Shown here piece by piece: positions 41,989 to 50,963 of a stretch of DNA of 64,000 nucleotides (the stretch's first letter is position 1; the number at the start of each line of letters is the position of its first letter). Made by a program: the position numbers and the translations under genes. The notes beneath the pieces were generated by a model, which searched no databases, was not told where the DNA came from, and was given only the letters and a program-made list of their open reading frames with translations. The stretch covers positions 166,591 to 230,590 of the forward strand of contig NZ_JAAMPJ010000007.1 in NCBI RefSeq assembly GCF_011067745.1, given 5' to 3'. The DNA comes from Lentzea alba (GTDB lineage Bacteria; Actinomycetota; Actinomycetes; Mycobacteriales; Pseudonocardiaceae).

Positions 41989-44900
41989 TCACGGACACTT
42001 CTGGTTTCCGTTGGGCGGGCGCGGATTGCGGATGATCACCGAGCAGAAGAACCCCATGTCTCCCTTGGCGATGATCGTCATCGAGACGGGCACGACGCCG
42101 TTCAGGTCCGCGTAGTTGACCGTCACCTGGTAGAAGATCCGCTGGCCGGTGTTGAGGTGCCGCGCGACCGCGTTCTCGACGGCCAGCATGTCCGGCGTGT
42201 TCACGTTGCCGTCGAGCGGCACGAGGTTGTCGGAGTAGTCGTCGCCGTGCAGCTGATGCCCGATGATGTGGCTGCTGTGATGACCTTTCTCGTAGCCGAT
42301 CGGCCTACCGGGCTTCTCCCGGCCCTCGCTGGGCACCGTCGTCATCAGGCAGGCGATACCACCTGTCGCCCGCTTCGGCTTCAGTCCGAGGTGTTTGCCG
42401 GGGTAGTTCTTGGTGTATTCGATCTTCTCGCGTGGCGTGTTGTACACCTCGTCGTCCCGCAGGCCCGCGAAGCATTCGTCCTCGTCGAAGTCCTCGTCGG
42501 GTTCCGGCTCGTTCTCCGGCTCGCCGACGGGCACGGGGATCGGCAGTGGCACCCGCGGGGTGTCCCTGGTGATCCGCGTCGCGTCGTCGACCAGGTCGAG
42601 GGTGCGGTCGATGAGCTGGGTGCCCGTGCCGACGGCGTGGATCTCGATCGCCCTGTTGACGACGGTCGCTCCGGCGGCCAGAGTGCCCAGTGCGGTCAGT
42701 GCGTCGATCGCCCAGCGCGGTGGGGGCGGCGGGGAGAAGTAGACGCGCGGCGGATTCGTCCTCGGCTGGTTCGGCCGCTTGGGGTCGCGCACTCCCGGCC
42801 CCGGCCCCGGCCCCACAGGGGGTCTCGGCGCGCCGGGACCGACCTTGTCGTAGCAGGAGGCGCCGCGCGAACACTCGAGCTGCATTCCTCGGCTGCCTGT
42901 GTTCTTGGGCTTGTCCCTGCCCGTGTAGGGGCAGTAGTAGTCGCCGTTGTCGCCCTTGTGCCACCCGCCGGGCATACCTCCGCACCCTTGGTCTCCGCGG
43001 AGGGGACTGCCGCAGATGAACCCGGTGAAGATGTCCAACCAGCCGCCCATGCCGCTCTTCTGCTTCTGCTTTCCCTTCTTGTCTCGTCCCGGCGAGGAGA
43101 GCTCACAGATGTCGGAGATGGCGTCGTGGCCGGTGGGGTCGATGTTGCCGATCGGGTCGTTGTCGCCGTACTGGAACCGGTTCGCCGCCGACGAAGGTGA
43201 CGGGTCGAGCGTCGCGCTGTCGCGGCTGATGAACTGCCCGGCCCCCGGCGCGTACCAGCGAGCCGACATGTTGACCGTGCCGGTGTCCGGGTCGGTCCAG
43301 TCACCCTGGAACCCGATGGACGAGGTGTCCCCGGAAGACGCGGTGACCTTGCCGAACGGGTCGAACGTCCGCTTGCCGTCCACGGAGTTGTTGAGGTACC
43401 GCCCGATCACGTCTCCACGCCGATCGGCGAACAGCATCCGCCCGGTGCCACCGGTGGCCTTGTCGGAGAACGCGGTCCCGTCCGGCAACCGGCTGATCAG
43501 CCGGCTTCCGTCGGACACCGCCTCGTTCGTCAGCCCCGCGTAGGTGAACTTCGTGCCGTTGCGCGAGGCCACCCGGTCGAGGCTGTCGTAGCCGTACACC
43601 GCTGCCCCGTCGCGGACCAGGCGATCGAAGCCGTCGAACTCGGGCGTGCGCGTCGAGCCGTTCGCCGTCACCGAGGCGAGGGTGCCGCGCGGGGTGTAGG
43701 AGTAGGTCTCACCCGGTCCGGTCTTGAGGCGGTTGCGCTCGTCGTAGGTGAACGTGTCGGCGCCGGCCGAGGTGCGGTTGCCCGCGTCGTCCCACCCGTA
43801 AGCCGTCACGGCGCCGGCCGGGTCGGTCCACGAGGTGAGCCTGCCCGCACCGTCGTAGCCGTAGTTGTTGCCGCTCTTGGACTTCAGCTTGTCGTCGCGA
43901 TCGTAGGCGTAGTCGACGCCGATGATCGTGCGCGGCGGCACACCGGGCTCGCCGAACTGGTCCAGCCGGTCGGAGGCGAGCCTGCTCAGCGCGTCGTAGC
44001 CGAACTGGCGCAACACCCTGCCACCGACCGAAGTGTCCACTGTGGAGGACAACCGCCCGGCGGAGTCGTAGCCGTACGAGGCGGTCCGGCTGGTCACCGG
44101 GTCGGCCACGGTCTTCAGCCGTCCTGCCGGGTCGTAGGTGAACGTGGCCTTCCCGGTGGCGTCGGTGCGCGTCGCCACCGTGCCGTCACCGTCGTAGGTG
44201 TAGGTCGCGGTGCCGGCGGCGCCTGCCTGCGAGATCAGGTTGCCGCGGTCGTCGTAGAAGTACGACGTGGCTCCACCCGCACCGTCCACGCGGGTGGTGC
44301 GGCCGGCGCGGTCGTAACCGAAGGACCTGTCGGTGGCCCCGGTGGACTTCTCGGCCGTCAGCCTGCCCTGCGCGTCGTACTCACGGCTCGTGGTCACCCC
44401 GCCGGGCTTGCGCAGCGACACGATCTGCCCGGCGGCGTCGTAGACCGTGGTCCAGGTGCGGTCGGCGAGCGCCGGGGTCGACGAGGTCGCGGGCTCCACA
44501 GTGGACTCCGGAAGACCCCACGGCGTGTAGGTGTAGTCGGTGACGTTGCCCTTGCCGTCGACGAACCGGCTGCGGTTGCCCAGCGTGTCGTAGCCGGTCC
44601 GAACGGTGATCGACTTCCCCGCGTCGATCTGCTCCACCGCGACCGACTGCCGGTTCAGCTCGTCGTAGCCGAACGTCGTGGTGCGGCCTTCCGGGCTGAC
44701 CTTGCGGACCACGTTGCCGTTGCCGTCGTAGTCGATCACCGACGCCCGCAGCTCCTGCCCGCCCACGGACTGCGCCGCGCGGACCGCGCGTCCGAGCAGG
44801 TCGTAGCCGGTGGCCGACACGACACCGGTCGGGTCCTTGCGCGTCACCTGCCGCCCGGCCAGGTCGTAGCCGAGCTCGGTCACGCGTCCGGTGGGGTCGG

Positions 44901-47900
44901 TCGAGGTCACCGGTTCACCGGCGCGGTTGTAGGTCGTGAGCTTCCGGTTGCCCTGCGGTGTCTCGACGGCGAGCACGTTGCCGGCGTCGTCGTACTCGGT
45001 CCTGGTGGTGAAGAACGCGACGGGATCGGTGGTGCGCTCCACGGCGGTCGTGGTGATCTGCCGGCCCAGCTCGTCGTAGGTGGCCCTGGTCTCCGCGCCC
45101 TGCGGGTCCGTCCGCGCCGCCAGTTCACCGGCCCGGTTGTACCGGTAGGTCAGCACGCTCGGCTGGGTGCCGACCTGCGGCAGCGTCGAGGTGAGCACCC
45201 GGCCGTACGGGTCGTGGGAGTTGACCGTCACCCGGCCCAGCGGGTCCTGCTGCTCGACCGCGTTGCCGAGCTGGTCGTACTTGGTGCGGGTGGTGGCCTT
45301 GATGGGCTGCCCGCCAGGTGGGGTGTAGTCCGGCACCGTGCCCGCGATCACGCGGCCCATCACGTCGTACTCGGTCACCGACACCGCGCCGGTACCGTCC
45401 TTGGACTGCGTGACCTCACCGAAGGCGTTGTAGCCCAATGAGTTCGCACGGTTGAAGCCGCGCGTGACCGTCCCGTTGACCCACGCGTCGGTGGCCGGGT
45501 CGATCGTGCGCACCAGCGAACCGGCCGCGTCGTACTCGTAGCGGGTGGTGATCTGACGGCGGTCGGTCGAGGAGCGGACCAGTCCGCGCTCGTCGCGGTC
45601 GAGCACCGTCGACAGGACGGTCGAGGCGTCGAGGTGCGCATCCTCCCTGACCACCTGGTCGAGCACGTTGTACTGGTACGAGGTGGTTTCCACCCGGTCC
45701 GGGTTCGCGGCGCCGCGCACCTCGACGCGCGTCGGGTTGCCCGCCGCGTCGCGCTGGAACGTCGTCTTCCGGTTGAGCCCGGCCGGATCGAACGTCGAGG
45801 TGGTGACGAACCCGGCCGCGTCGAACGTGTGGGCGGTGGTCGCGCCGCCCGGTGCGACCTGCTCGACGAGGTTGCCCGCCGGGTCGTAGGTGCGCTTGTC
45901 CAGCAGTACGTCGCGGCGGGTGCCGTCCGTGCCGGTGTAGCCGATCCGGGTCGTGGTGGCGAGCAGGTCGTCGTCGTAGTACCCGAAGTCGGTGCGGCGG
46001 CCGATCGCGTCCGTCACCGAGAACAGCCGGCCCGCCGGGTCGTAGCTGCGTGCCTCCAGCCGCAAGGAGGTGGCGGCGGCGTTCTCGGGGTCCACGCCGG
46101 AACCCCGTGCCTCGTGCTGAAGCACGCGGCCGTGCTCGTCGTGCCTGGTGACCCACTCGGTGCCGCGCGCGTCCTTCACCACGAGGGTCAGCGAGTTGTC
46201 CTGGTAGGTCCGGGTTTCCTTGGTGTTGTCCGGGAACGTGGTCTCTGAAACGCGATCGCTGTCGTCGTAGGCGGTGCGCGTCGTGCGCGGCTGCTGACCG
46301 TTGTCCGAGACGGTGGTCCTGGTGACGTTGCCGTTGGCGTCGTAGGAGTAGTCGGTGACTCTCGTGTGGGAGGCCCCGGTCACGGCGTTGACGGTCGTCG
46401 GCGCGGTCGTCTTGGCGATCTGGCCGCGGTCGTCGTACTCGGTCGTGGAGACACCGATGACGGCCAGGCCGCTGTTGGAGACGGTCGCGGTGCGCTGTCG
46501 GCCGAGCAGGTCGTACTCGAAGCTCGTGCGCAGCCCGGACGGTGACACGACCAGTGCGAGATCGCCGTTGGCGCGGTACTCCCGTGTGGTGGTCTGCCCG
46601 CGCGGTCCTGCATCGCGGATCAGGACGCCCTTGGGCGTCTTGCCGCCGCCGACGGCGTCCTCGGTTCCGGTGGAGTAGATGCTGGTCTGGCTGGGCGTGG
46701 CCGCCACGCCGTCGGCCTTCGGGTGGGTGACGCCGGTCGGCATGCCGCGGGTGTCGTAGGTGTAGCTGGTGCGGTAGCGCGTGTCGTCCGGGCCTGTGGA
46801 GCGAGCGTCCGAAGTGGACGCCAGCTTGTCGCGGCGTGGGTCGAGCGGGTCAGCTGAGGTCACGTAGGTGTAGTAGGTGGTGTTGCAGGAACCCGTCGTA
46901 CGACAGGTCTTGCGGCTCAGCACGTTGCCCCGCGGGTCTGTCGTCTGCTCGGTGCGGTGGCCGTTCTCGTCGACGGTCGCGGACGGGAAGCCCGCGGTGT
47001 TGTACTCGTACTTCGTGCTGACTCCGTTGTGCGACTTGGCCGAGGTTCGGCCTCCCTGGTCGAGGTCGGCGGTGTACGTCCAGTCGCCGTGGGTGCTGGG
47101 GCCGCGCAGGACGGCGGTGCGGACGGCGTCGAGCACCGTGGGCGTGTCCAGGGTCCAGGTGCGGCCCTGGTGATCGACCAGCGTGCGCACGCGGTCCTGG
47201 AGATCGTCGTAGGTCAGTGTCGCGTGCTTGTTGTTGCGCGGCAACGACACTGAGCTCAGCAGGTCGGACGACTGGCCGGCGGCGTGGTGACGCCGGGCGG
47301 CGAGGGCGCCGACGGTGTGGCTGTAGAAGGCCACCTCGTCGATCGCGCCGTTGAAGTGGAACGCGCCGCCGTTGGTGGCGGGCCAGTCCTTGCCGCTGCC
47401 GGCCCCGACCGTCAGGTGGGTCCGGTCGCGGTGGTCGACGAGCCCCGGCAGGGTGCCGACCGCGACGCCGTCGAGGTAGAGGGTCTGCGTGCTCACCGCG
47501 GCGGACAGCACGGCGTGGTGCCAACGGCCGTCGGCGACCTCCGCGGTGCTCACGATCTGCCGGGCACCACCGGTGCCGCGGATCGCGAAACCGCCGTACA
47601 GCAACCCGTCCGTGCCGACGTACAGCAACGGCGTCGACTGGGTGGACGTGTCGGGGAACGGCTTGTCGGCGTAGCTCACCAGCACTCCGTGGGCGGTGGT
47701 GCGGAACCACAGCTCGACGGAGCTGGACATCGACTCGGAGATGAGCTTCTCCGGCACGGCGACGCGGCTGCTCGACCCGTCGAACAGGCCGGCTTTGTCC
47801 GCGGTGCCCGCGATTGCGCCGTCGACACCGAGCACGACACCGTGCTGGGTCGCGGCGTCCGCGCCCGGACGCCGCGCGGTGACCGTGCCGAACGCGCTTC

Positions 47901-50802
47901 CGGTGGTCTCACCGAACCGGTAGTAGGCACGCGGGGCGTTGTCGAGGACCGTGCTGCGGTAGTGGGAACCGTTCTGGTGCTGGTAGTTCGTGCAGCCCGG
48001 CTCGGTGCCGGGACCGCAGGCCTTCGTGAGGCGGTCGCCCGTGTAGGTGTAGGTCCACGCCAGAGGCTGCGCCCCGGCCCGGGGGGCGTCGGTGCGCACC
48101 TGCGCGACGTGCGCGCCGGTCCAGGTGATCGTGAGCGTCCGGCCGCTCACCAGGTTGCTGATCGTCGCCACCCGGTCCTGGCCGTCGTAGGTGAGTTTCT
48201 CCTCCAGTCCCGCGGGATCGAAGATCGACACGAGCCGGCCGGGCAGGTCGAACACCCACCGGCTGCCGGAGACGTCACGCAGCACGTAGCGGGCCTCGCC
48301 GCCGTCGACGTAGACCAGGTCGACGGCCTGGCCCGCCGGCGCGGCGAACGTGCCGTCCGGGTTGCGGCCGAACCGGATCTGCCGGCCGGACGCCAACGTG
48401 ACGACCACGTTGCCCGAGCCGTCCTCGTCCGGCTCCAGCCGCATGTCCAGGCGCGACGACCAGCCGGTGCCGAACGCGGTGTTCTTGCGGGGATCGAGGC
48501 TGTTGTAGGTGCGGGAGATCGTCAGGTCCGGGCCGACCGTCGCGACGGAGGCGTCGGTGACGACGGCGGAGTAGTTGCCGATCTGCGGGTCCAGCCCAGG
48601 GCCCTCGACGGAGCCGGGGCTGCCCGCGAGGTGCGAGGTGATCTCCGGCTGGTGTACGCGCGTGGTCAGCGCCAGGGTGGCCCAGCCCGGGGTGTCGGCC
48701 ACCGTGTCGGAGACCTTGATGCCCCAGGAGTACGTGCGGCTCCAGAACAACGGGCGGGGCACCCAGCTCTGGCCGGTCCAGTCCGACTCCTCGCAGTTCA
48801 GCGTCAGCGCCTGGTCGGTGCAGATCCGGTACTTGTAGGTCAGCCCCTTCTCCGGCCACCGGTCCGGGTCGATGCCCTTGGCGTACAACGTGGGTGTCCG
48901 CGTCTCGACCGTGGCGCCGTTGGGCGGCTGCTGGTAGTTGGTCGTCGGTGGGAGGTTGTGCACCCGCAGGAGGAACACGCCGTACGGCACTTCGTGCGCC
49001 TCGAAGAAGTTGCGACCGTCCGGGCCCCACATGCTCAGCCGCACTTTGTACTCGCCGGGCGCGATGGGGCTCAGCGCGACGTCGAGGGTCGCGGACTGTC
49101 CCGGCGCGACGGCGTGCGGAAGCACCCCTTCCACCCGCGGCGCCCGGCCCTCGACGATGTGGCCGAACTTGACCGCGCCACCGGCGGCCCAGGTCTCGGC
49201 ACCCTGGTTGGTCACCTTCGCCACGAGCCTGCCCTCGTCCACGTTGGTGGGCAGGACGATCCGCACGACCTCGAACGCGGCGCCCACCGGCGAGTAGCGC
49301 ACATCCAGGTAGGGCGGGTTCGCCGAGTCGTGGGAGGCGAACTTCTTGCCGTGCCCGTCGTTCTCGTCGGTGGCCCGCACGCTGAACCCGTGCTGGACCC
49401 CCCACCCGTGCGTCCACCTGGTCATCGCGTCGGCGTCGAGCGGAATGCCTTCCCAGGCCGCCGGCCCGCAGGACTCGCCGTGTGCGAACGACTTCGCACC
49501 CAGGGGCGCTCCCACCGCGGCACCCGGCCAGCCCAGGTCGGTGCCCCAGCCCTGCGTCACCTCGAACACCGTGACGGGCCGTGGCGTGCAGGTGCTGGAG
49601 TAGACGTTGTCCAGCACCAGCGAAGCGCCCACGACGTACTTGTCGCGCAGCGCCGCCGGCACGTTGAACCGCAGGTAGGAGCGAGTCAGCTGGCCGGCGA
49701 TCCGGCCGGCGCCGAGCACGCTGTCGCCCGGCTTCCCCGGCTCACCCGGCCGCACGTACGTGTCGTCCGAGGTACCGGTGAAGGTGATCACCGCTGGATC
49801 GATCACCACGGGGAACACCCGCGCGGGGTCGGTCAGCCAGCCGCGCGCGGCCTCCATCCGCAACGTCCAGGTGCCGTCACGGTGTTCCTCCAGCGCGTAC
49901 CGGACGTCAGTCGACCGGGTGGCTGCGGCGTCCTGCATGAATCCGGGCGGGATCACGGCGACGGCATGATCACCCTGCAGCAGCTCGACGGCACCGGACT
50001 CCGTCAGTCGTGGACGTACGCCCTTGGTGCGCAGTGAGAACTCGTAGGCGTTCGCCGCTGCGGCGGACGCGAGGACGAGCTCGTCCTTCATGCCGCCCGA
50101 GGTGCTGGAAAGCCGGAGATCCACACCCTCGCGGACACCTTTGTAGAGTGCTGTCGGGCCCTCGGTCGCCGCGCGGACATCGGCCGCCGCACGCAGGCCG
50201 TAGGTCAGCTCGCGCCCCTCGCCCAGGTCGACTCGGACCAGGTCCGCTGCCGCCGCGCTGGGCGCGAAACTCACCGGCACGGGTGCGACCTTCGGAGCGA
50301 GCCGTTCCCCGGTGGCCAGCGTGAGGTCGACGGGCCGCAGGCTGCCGTCCTGCCCGCGCACGTACTTCTGCGCGGCGTGCGTGCGGATCGTGCGTGTGCC
50401 GTCCGGGTTGCGGAACGTCTCGGTGAGTTCGGTCCGCTCGTCCGGCACCTCGACCGCTTTCGGGTCGATCGCCAGGGTCTCAAGCCGCGGCGACATCGCC
50501 GGCTGGACCGTGCCGGGCGCCACCACGTGCCGGTCGACCTCCGGCGGCGCGGCGGGGTGGTCCGGCACCGCACCTGACGGCCTCGGCTGGTCGCGGCGCG
50601 GTGACTGGAGTGCGGTACGGGTCGAATCGGCGCTGGCGTCGTGGGGCCCGCCTGCCGTCCCGGACCGCTGTTCGGGAGCCGACTCGGCCGCTCCCCGCGG
50701 CCAGGCGGCACCACCGGCCCCCGGCAACGGCACAGCGGATGGCAGCAACGGCGCCAAGACGATGAGCACCAACAGCAGCACGGCAAGGCGCAGTTTGGAC
50801 AT
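41989..50802 (-). CDS. giant RHS/YD-repeat polymorphic toxin with nuclease C-terminus
   Basis: 2937-aa exported protein. Signal segment (LRLAVLLLVLIVLAPLLPSA); DNRLRE-like domain (about 335-510); CARDB/Fn3-like region (about 515-620); RHS N-terminal region (ISRTYNSLDPRKNTAFGTGW); embedded LamG domain (about 950-1175); then over a thousand residues of YD repeats (YDAAGRL, YDLLGR). The RHS core ends in MSARWYAPGAGQFISRD and NIDPTGHDA (about 2470-2560). A Pro-rich linker leads to the variable tip (about 2700-2937), whose GYEKGHHSSHIIGHQLHG and NLVPLDGNVN match DNA/RNA non-specific endonuclease toxins (beta-beta-alpha metal finger). GGGGGA precedes the ATG. No immunity-sized ORF follows; the subtilisin-lectin gene starts 20 bp on. 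Confidence 0.92.
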   Translation of the reverse strand: MSKLRLAVLLLVLIVLAPLLPSAVPLPGAGGAAWPRGAAESAPEQRSGTAGGPHDASADSTRTALQSPRRDQPRPSGAVPDHPAAPPEVDRHVVAPGTVQPAMSPRLETLAIDPKAVEVPDERTELTETFRNPDGTRTIRTHAAQKYVRGQDGSLRPVDLTLATGERLAPKVAPVPVSFAPSAAAADLVRVDLGEGRELTYGLRAAADVRAATEGPTALYKGVREGVDLRLSSTSGGMKDELVLASAAAANAYEFSLRTKGVRPRLTESGAVELLQGDHAVAVIPPGFMQDAAATRSTDVRYALEEHRDGTWTLRMEAARGWLTDPARVFPVVIDPAVITFTGTSDDTYVRPGEPGKPGDSVLGAGRIAGQLTRSYLRFNVPAALRDKYVVGASLVLDNVYSSTCTPRPVTVFEVTQGWGTDLGWPGAAVGAPLGAKSFAHGESCGPAAWEGIPLDADAMTRWTHGWGVQHGFSVRATDENDGHGKKFASHDSANPPYLDVRYSPVGAAFEVVRIVLPTNVDEGRLVAKVTNQGAETWAAGGAVKFGHIVEGRAPRVEGVLPHAVAPGQSATLDVALSPIAPGEYKVRLSMWGPDGRNFFEAHEVPYGVFLLRVHNLPPTTNYQQPPNGATVETRTPTLYAKGIDPDRWPEKGLTYKYRICTDQALTLNCEESDWTGQSWVPRPLFWSRTYSWGIKVSDTVADTPGWATLALTTRVHQPEITSHLAGSPGSVEGPGLDPQIGNYSAVVTDASVATVGPDLTISRTYNSLDPRKNTAFGTGWSSRLDMRLEPDEDGSGNVVVTLASGRQIRFGRNPDGTFAAPAGQAVDLVYVDGGEARYVLRDVSGSRWVFDLPGRLVSIFDPAGLEEKLTYDGQDRVATISNLVSGRTLTITWTGAHVAQVRTDAPRAGAQPLAWTYTYTGDRLTKACGPGTEPGCTNYQHQNGSHYRSTVLDNAPRAYYRFGETTGSAFGTVTARRPGADAATQHGVVLGVDGAIAGTADKAGLFDGSSSRVAVPEKLISESMSSSVELWFRTTAHGVLVSYADKPFPDTSTQSTPLLYVGTDGLLYGGFAIRGTGGARQIVSTAEVADGRWHHAVLSAAVSTQTLYLDGVAVGTLPGLVDHRDRTHLTVGAGSGKDWPATNGGAFHFNGAIDEVAFYSHTVGALAARRHHAAGQSSDLLSSVSLPRNNKHATLTYDDLQDRVRTLVDHQGRTWTLDTPTVLDAVRTAVLRGPSTHGDWTYTADLDQGGRTSAKSHNGVSTKYEYNTAGFPSATVDENGHRTEQTTDPRGNVLSRKTCRTTGSCNTTYYTYVTSADPLDPRRDKLASTSDARSTGPDDTRYRTSYTYDTRGMPTGVTHPKADGVAATPSQTSIYSTGTEDAVGGGKTPKGVLIRDAGPRGQTTTREYRANGDLALVVSPSGLRTSFEYDLLGRQRTATVSNSGLAVIGVSTTEYDDRGQIAKTTAPTTVNAVTGASHTRVTDYSYDANGNVTRTTVSDNGQQPRTTRTAYDDSDRVSETTFPDNTKETRTYQDNSLTLVVKDARGTEWVTRHDEHGRVLQHEARGSGVDPENAAATSLRLEARSYDPAGRLFSVTDAIGRRTDFGYYDDDLLATTTRIGYTGTDGTRRDVLLDKRTYDPAGNLVEQVAPGGATTAHTFDAAGFVTTSTFDPAGLNRKTTFQRDAAGNPTRVEVRGAANPDRVETTSYQYNVLDQVVREDAHLDASTVLSTVLDRDERGLVRSSTDRRQITTRYEYDAAGSLVRTIDPATDAWVNGTVTRGFNRANSLGYNAFGEVTQSKDGTGAVSVTEYDVMGRVIAGTVPDYTPPGGQPIKATTRTKYDQLGNAVEQQDPLGRVTVNSHDPYGRVLTSTLPQVGTQPSVLTYRYNRAGELAARTDPQGAETRATYDELGRQITTTAVERTTDPVAFFTTRTEYDDAGNVLAVETPQGNRKLTTYNRAGEPVTSTDPTGRVTELGYDLAGRQVTRKDPTGVVSATGYDLLGRAVRAAQSVGGQELRASVIDYDGNGNVVRKVSPEGRTTTFGYDELNRQSVAVEQIDAGKSITVRTGYDTLGNRSRFVDGKGNVTDYTYTPWGLPESTVEPATSSTPALADRTWTTVYDAAGQIVSLRKPGGVTTSREYDAQGRLTAEKSTGATDRSFGYDRAGRTTRVDGAGGATSYFYDDRGNLISQAGAAGTATYTYDGDGTVATRTDATGKATFTYDPAGRLKTVADPVTSRTASYGYDSAGRLSSTVDTSVGGRVLRQFGYDALSRLASDRLDQFGEPGVPPRTIIGVDYAYDRDDKLKSKSGNNYGYDGAGRLTSWTDPAGAVTAYGWDDAGNRTSAGADTFTYDERNRLKTGPGETYSYTPRGTLASVTANGSTRTPEFDGFDRLVRDGAAVYGYDSLDRVASRNGTKFTYAGLTNEAVSDGSRLISRLPDGTAFSDKATGGTGRMLFADRRGDVIGRYLNNSVDGKRTFDPFGKVTASSGDTSSIGFQGDWTDPDTGTVNMSARWYAPGAGQFISRDSATLDPSPSSAANRFQYGDNDPIGNIDPTGHDAISDICELSSPGRDKKGKQKQKSGMGGWLDIFTGFICGSPLRGDQGCGGMPGGWHKGDNGDYYCPYTGRDKPKNTGSRGMQLECSRGASCYDKVGPGAPRPPVGPGPGPGVRDPKRPNQPRTNPPRVYFSPPPPPRWAIDALTALGTLAAGATVVNRAIEIHAVGTGTQLIDRTLDLVDDATRITRDTPRVPLPIPVPVGEPENEPEPDEDFDEDECFAGLRDDEVYNTPREKIEYTKNYPGKHLGLKPKRATGGIACLMTTVPSEGREKPGRPIGYEKGHHSSHIIGHQLHGDDYSDNLVPLDGNVNTPDMLAVENAVARHLNTGQRIFYQVTVNYADLNGVVPVSMTIIAKGDMGFFCSVIIRNPRPPNGNQKCP

Positions 50803-50963
50803 CAGTCCCCCAGCGATCGTCCGGACTCGCCCCAGTACAAGTCCGGCCTGGCCACGCTAGGCCTGCGAACTGTACGAACATCGGTGTCGCGGAGGTGCCG
50901 CCAGCAGGCCGTTGAACAGGGTGAACAGCAGGAGTGCGGTGATCGACCGGCAACAAACCGGCA

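Noticed and set aside
37364..42115. Long plus-strand frames opposite the subtilisin-lectin gene, considered as a possible immunity gene
   Set aside because: Compositionally biased shadows without start signals; nothing small and protein-like next to the toxin tip.
43000..47200. Repetitive sequence considered as a DNA repeat array or CRISPR
   Set aside because: The periodicity is that of degenerate YD peptide repeats; there are no identical direct repeats with unique spacers.
47284..50037. 917-codon plus-strand frame opposite the RHS gene
   Set aside because: Antisense shadow of YD repeats with Val/Gly/Arg bias and no domain.
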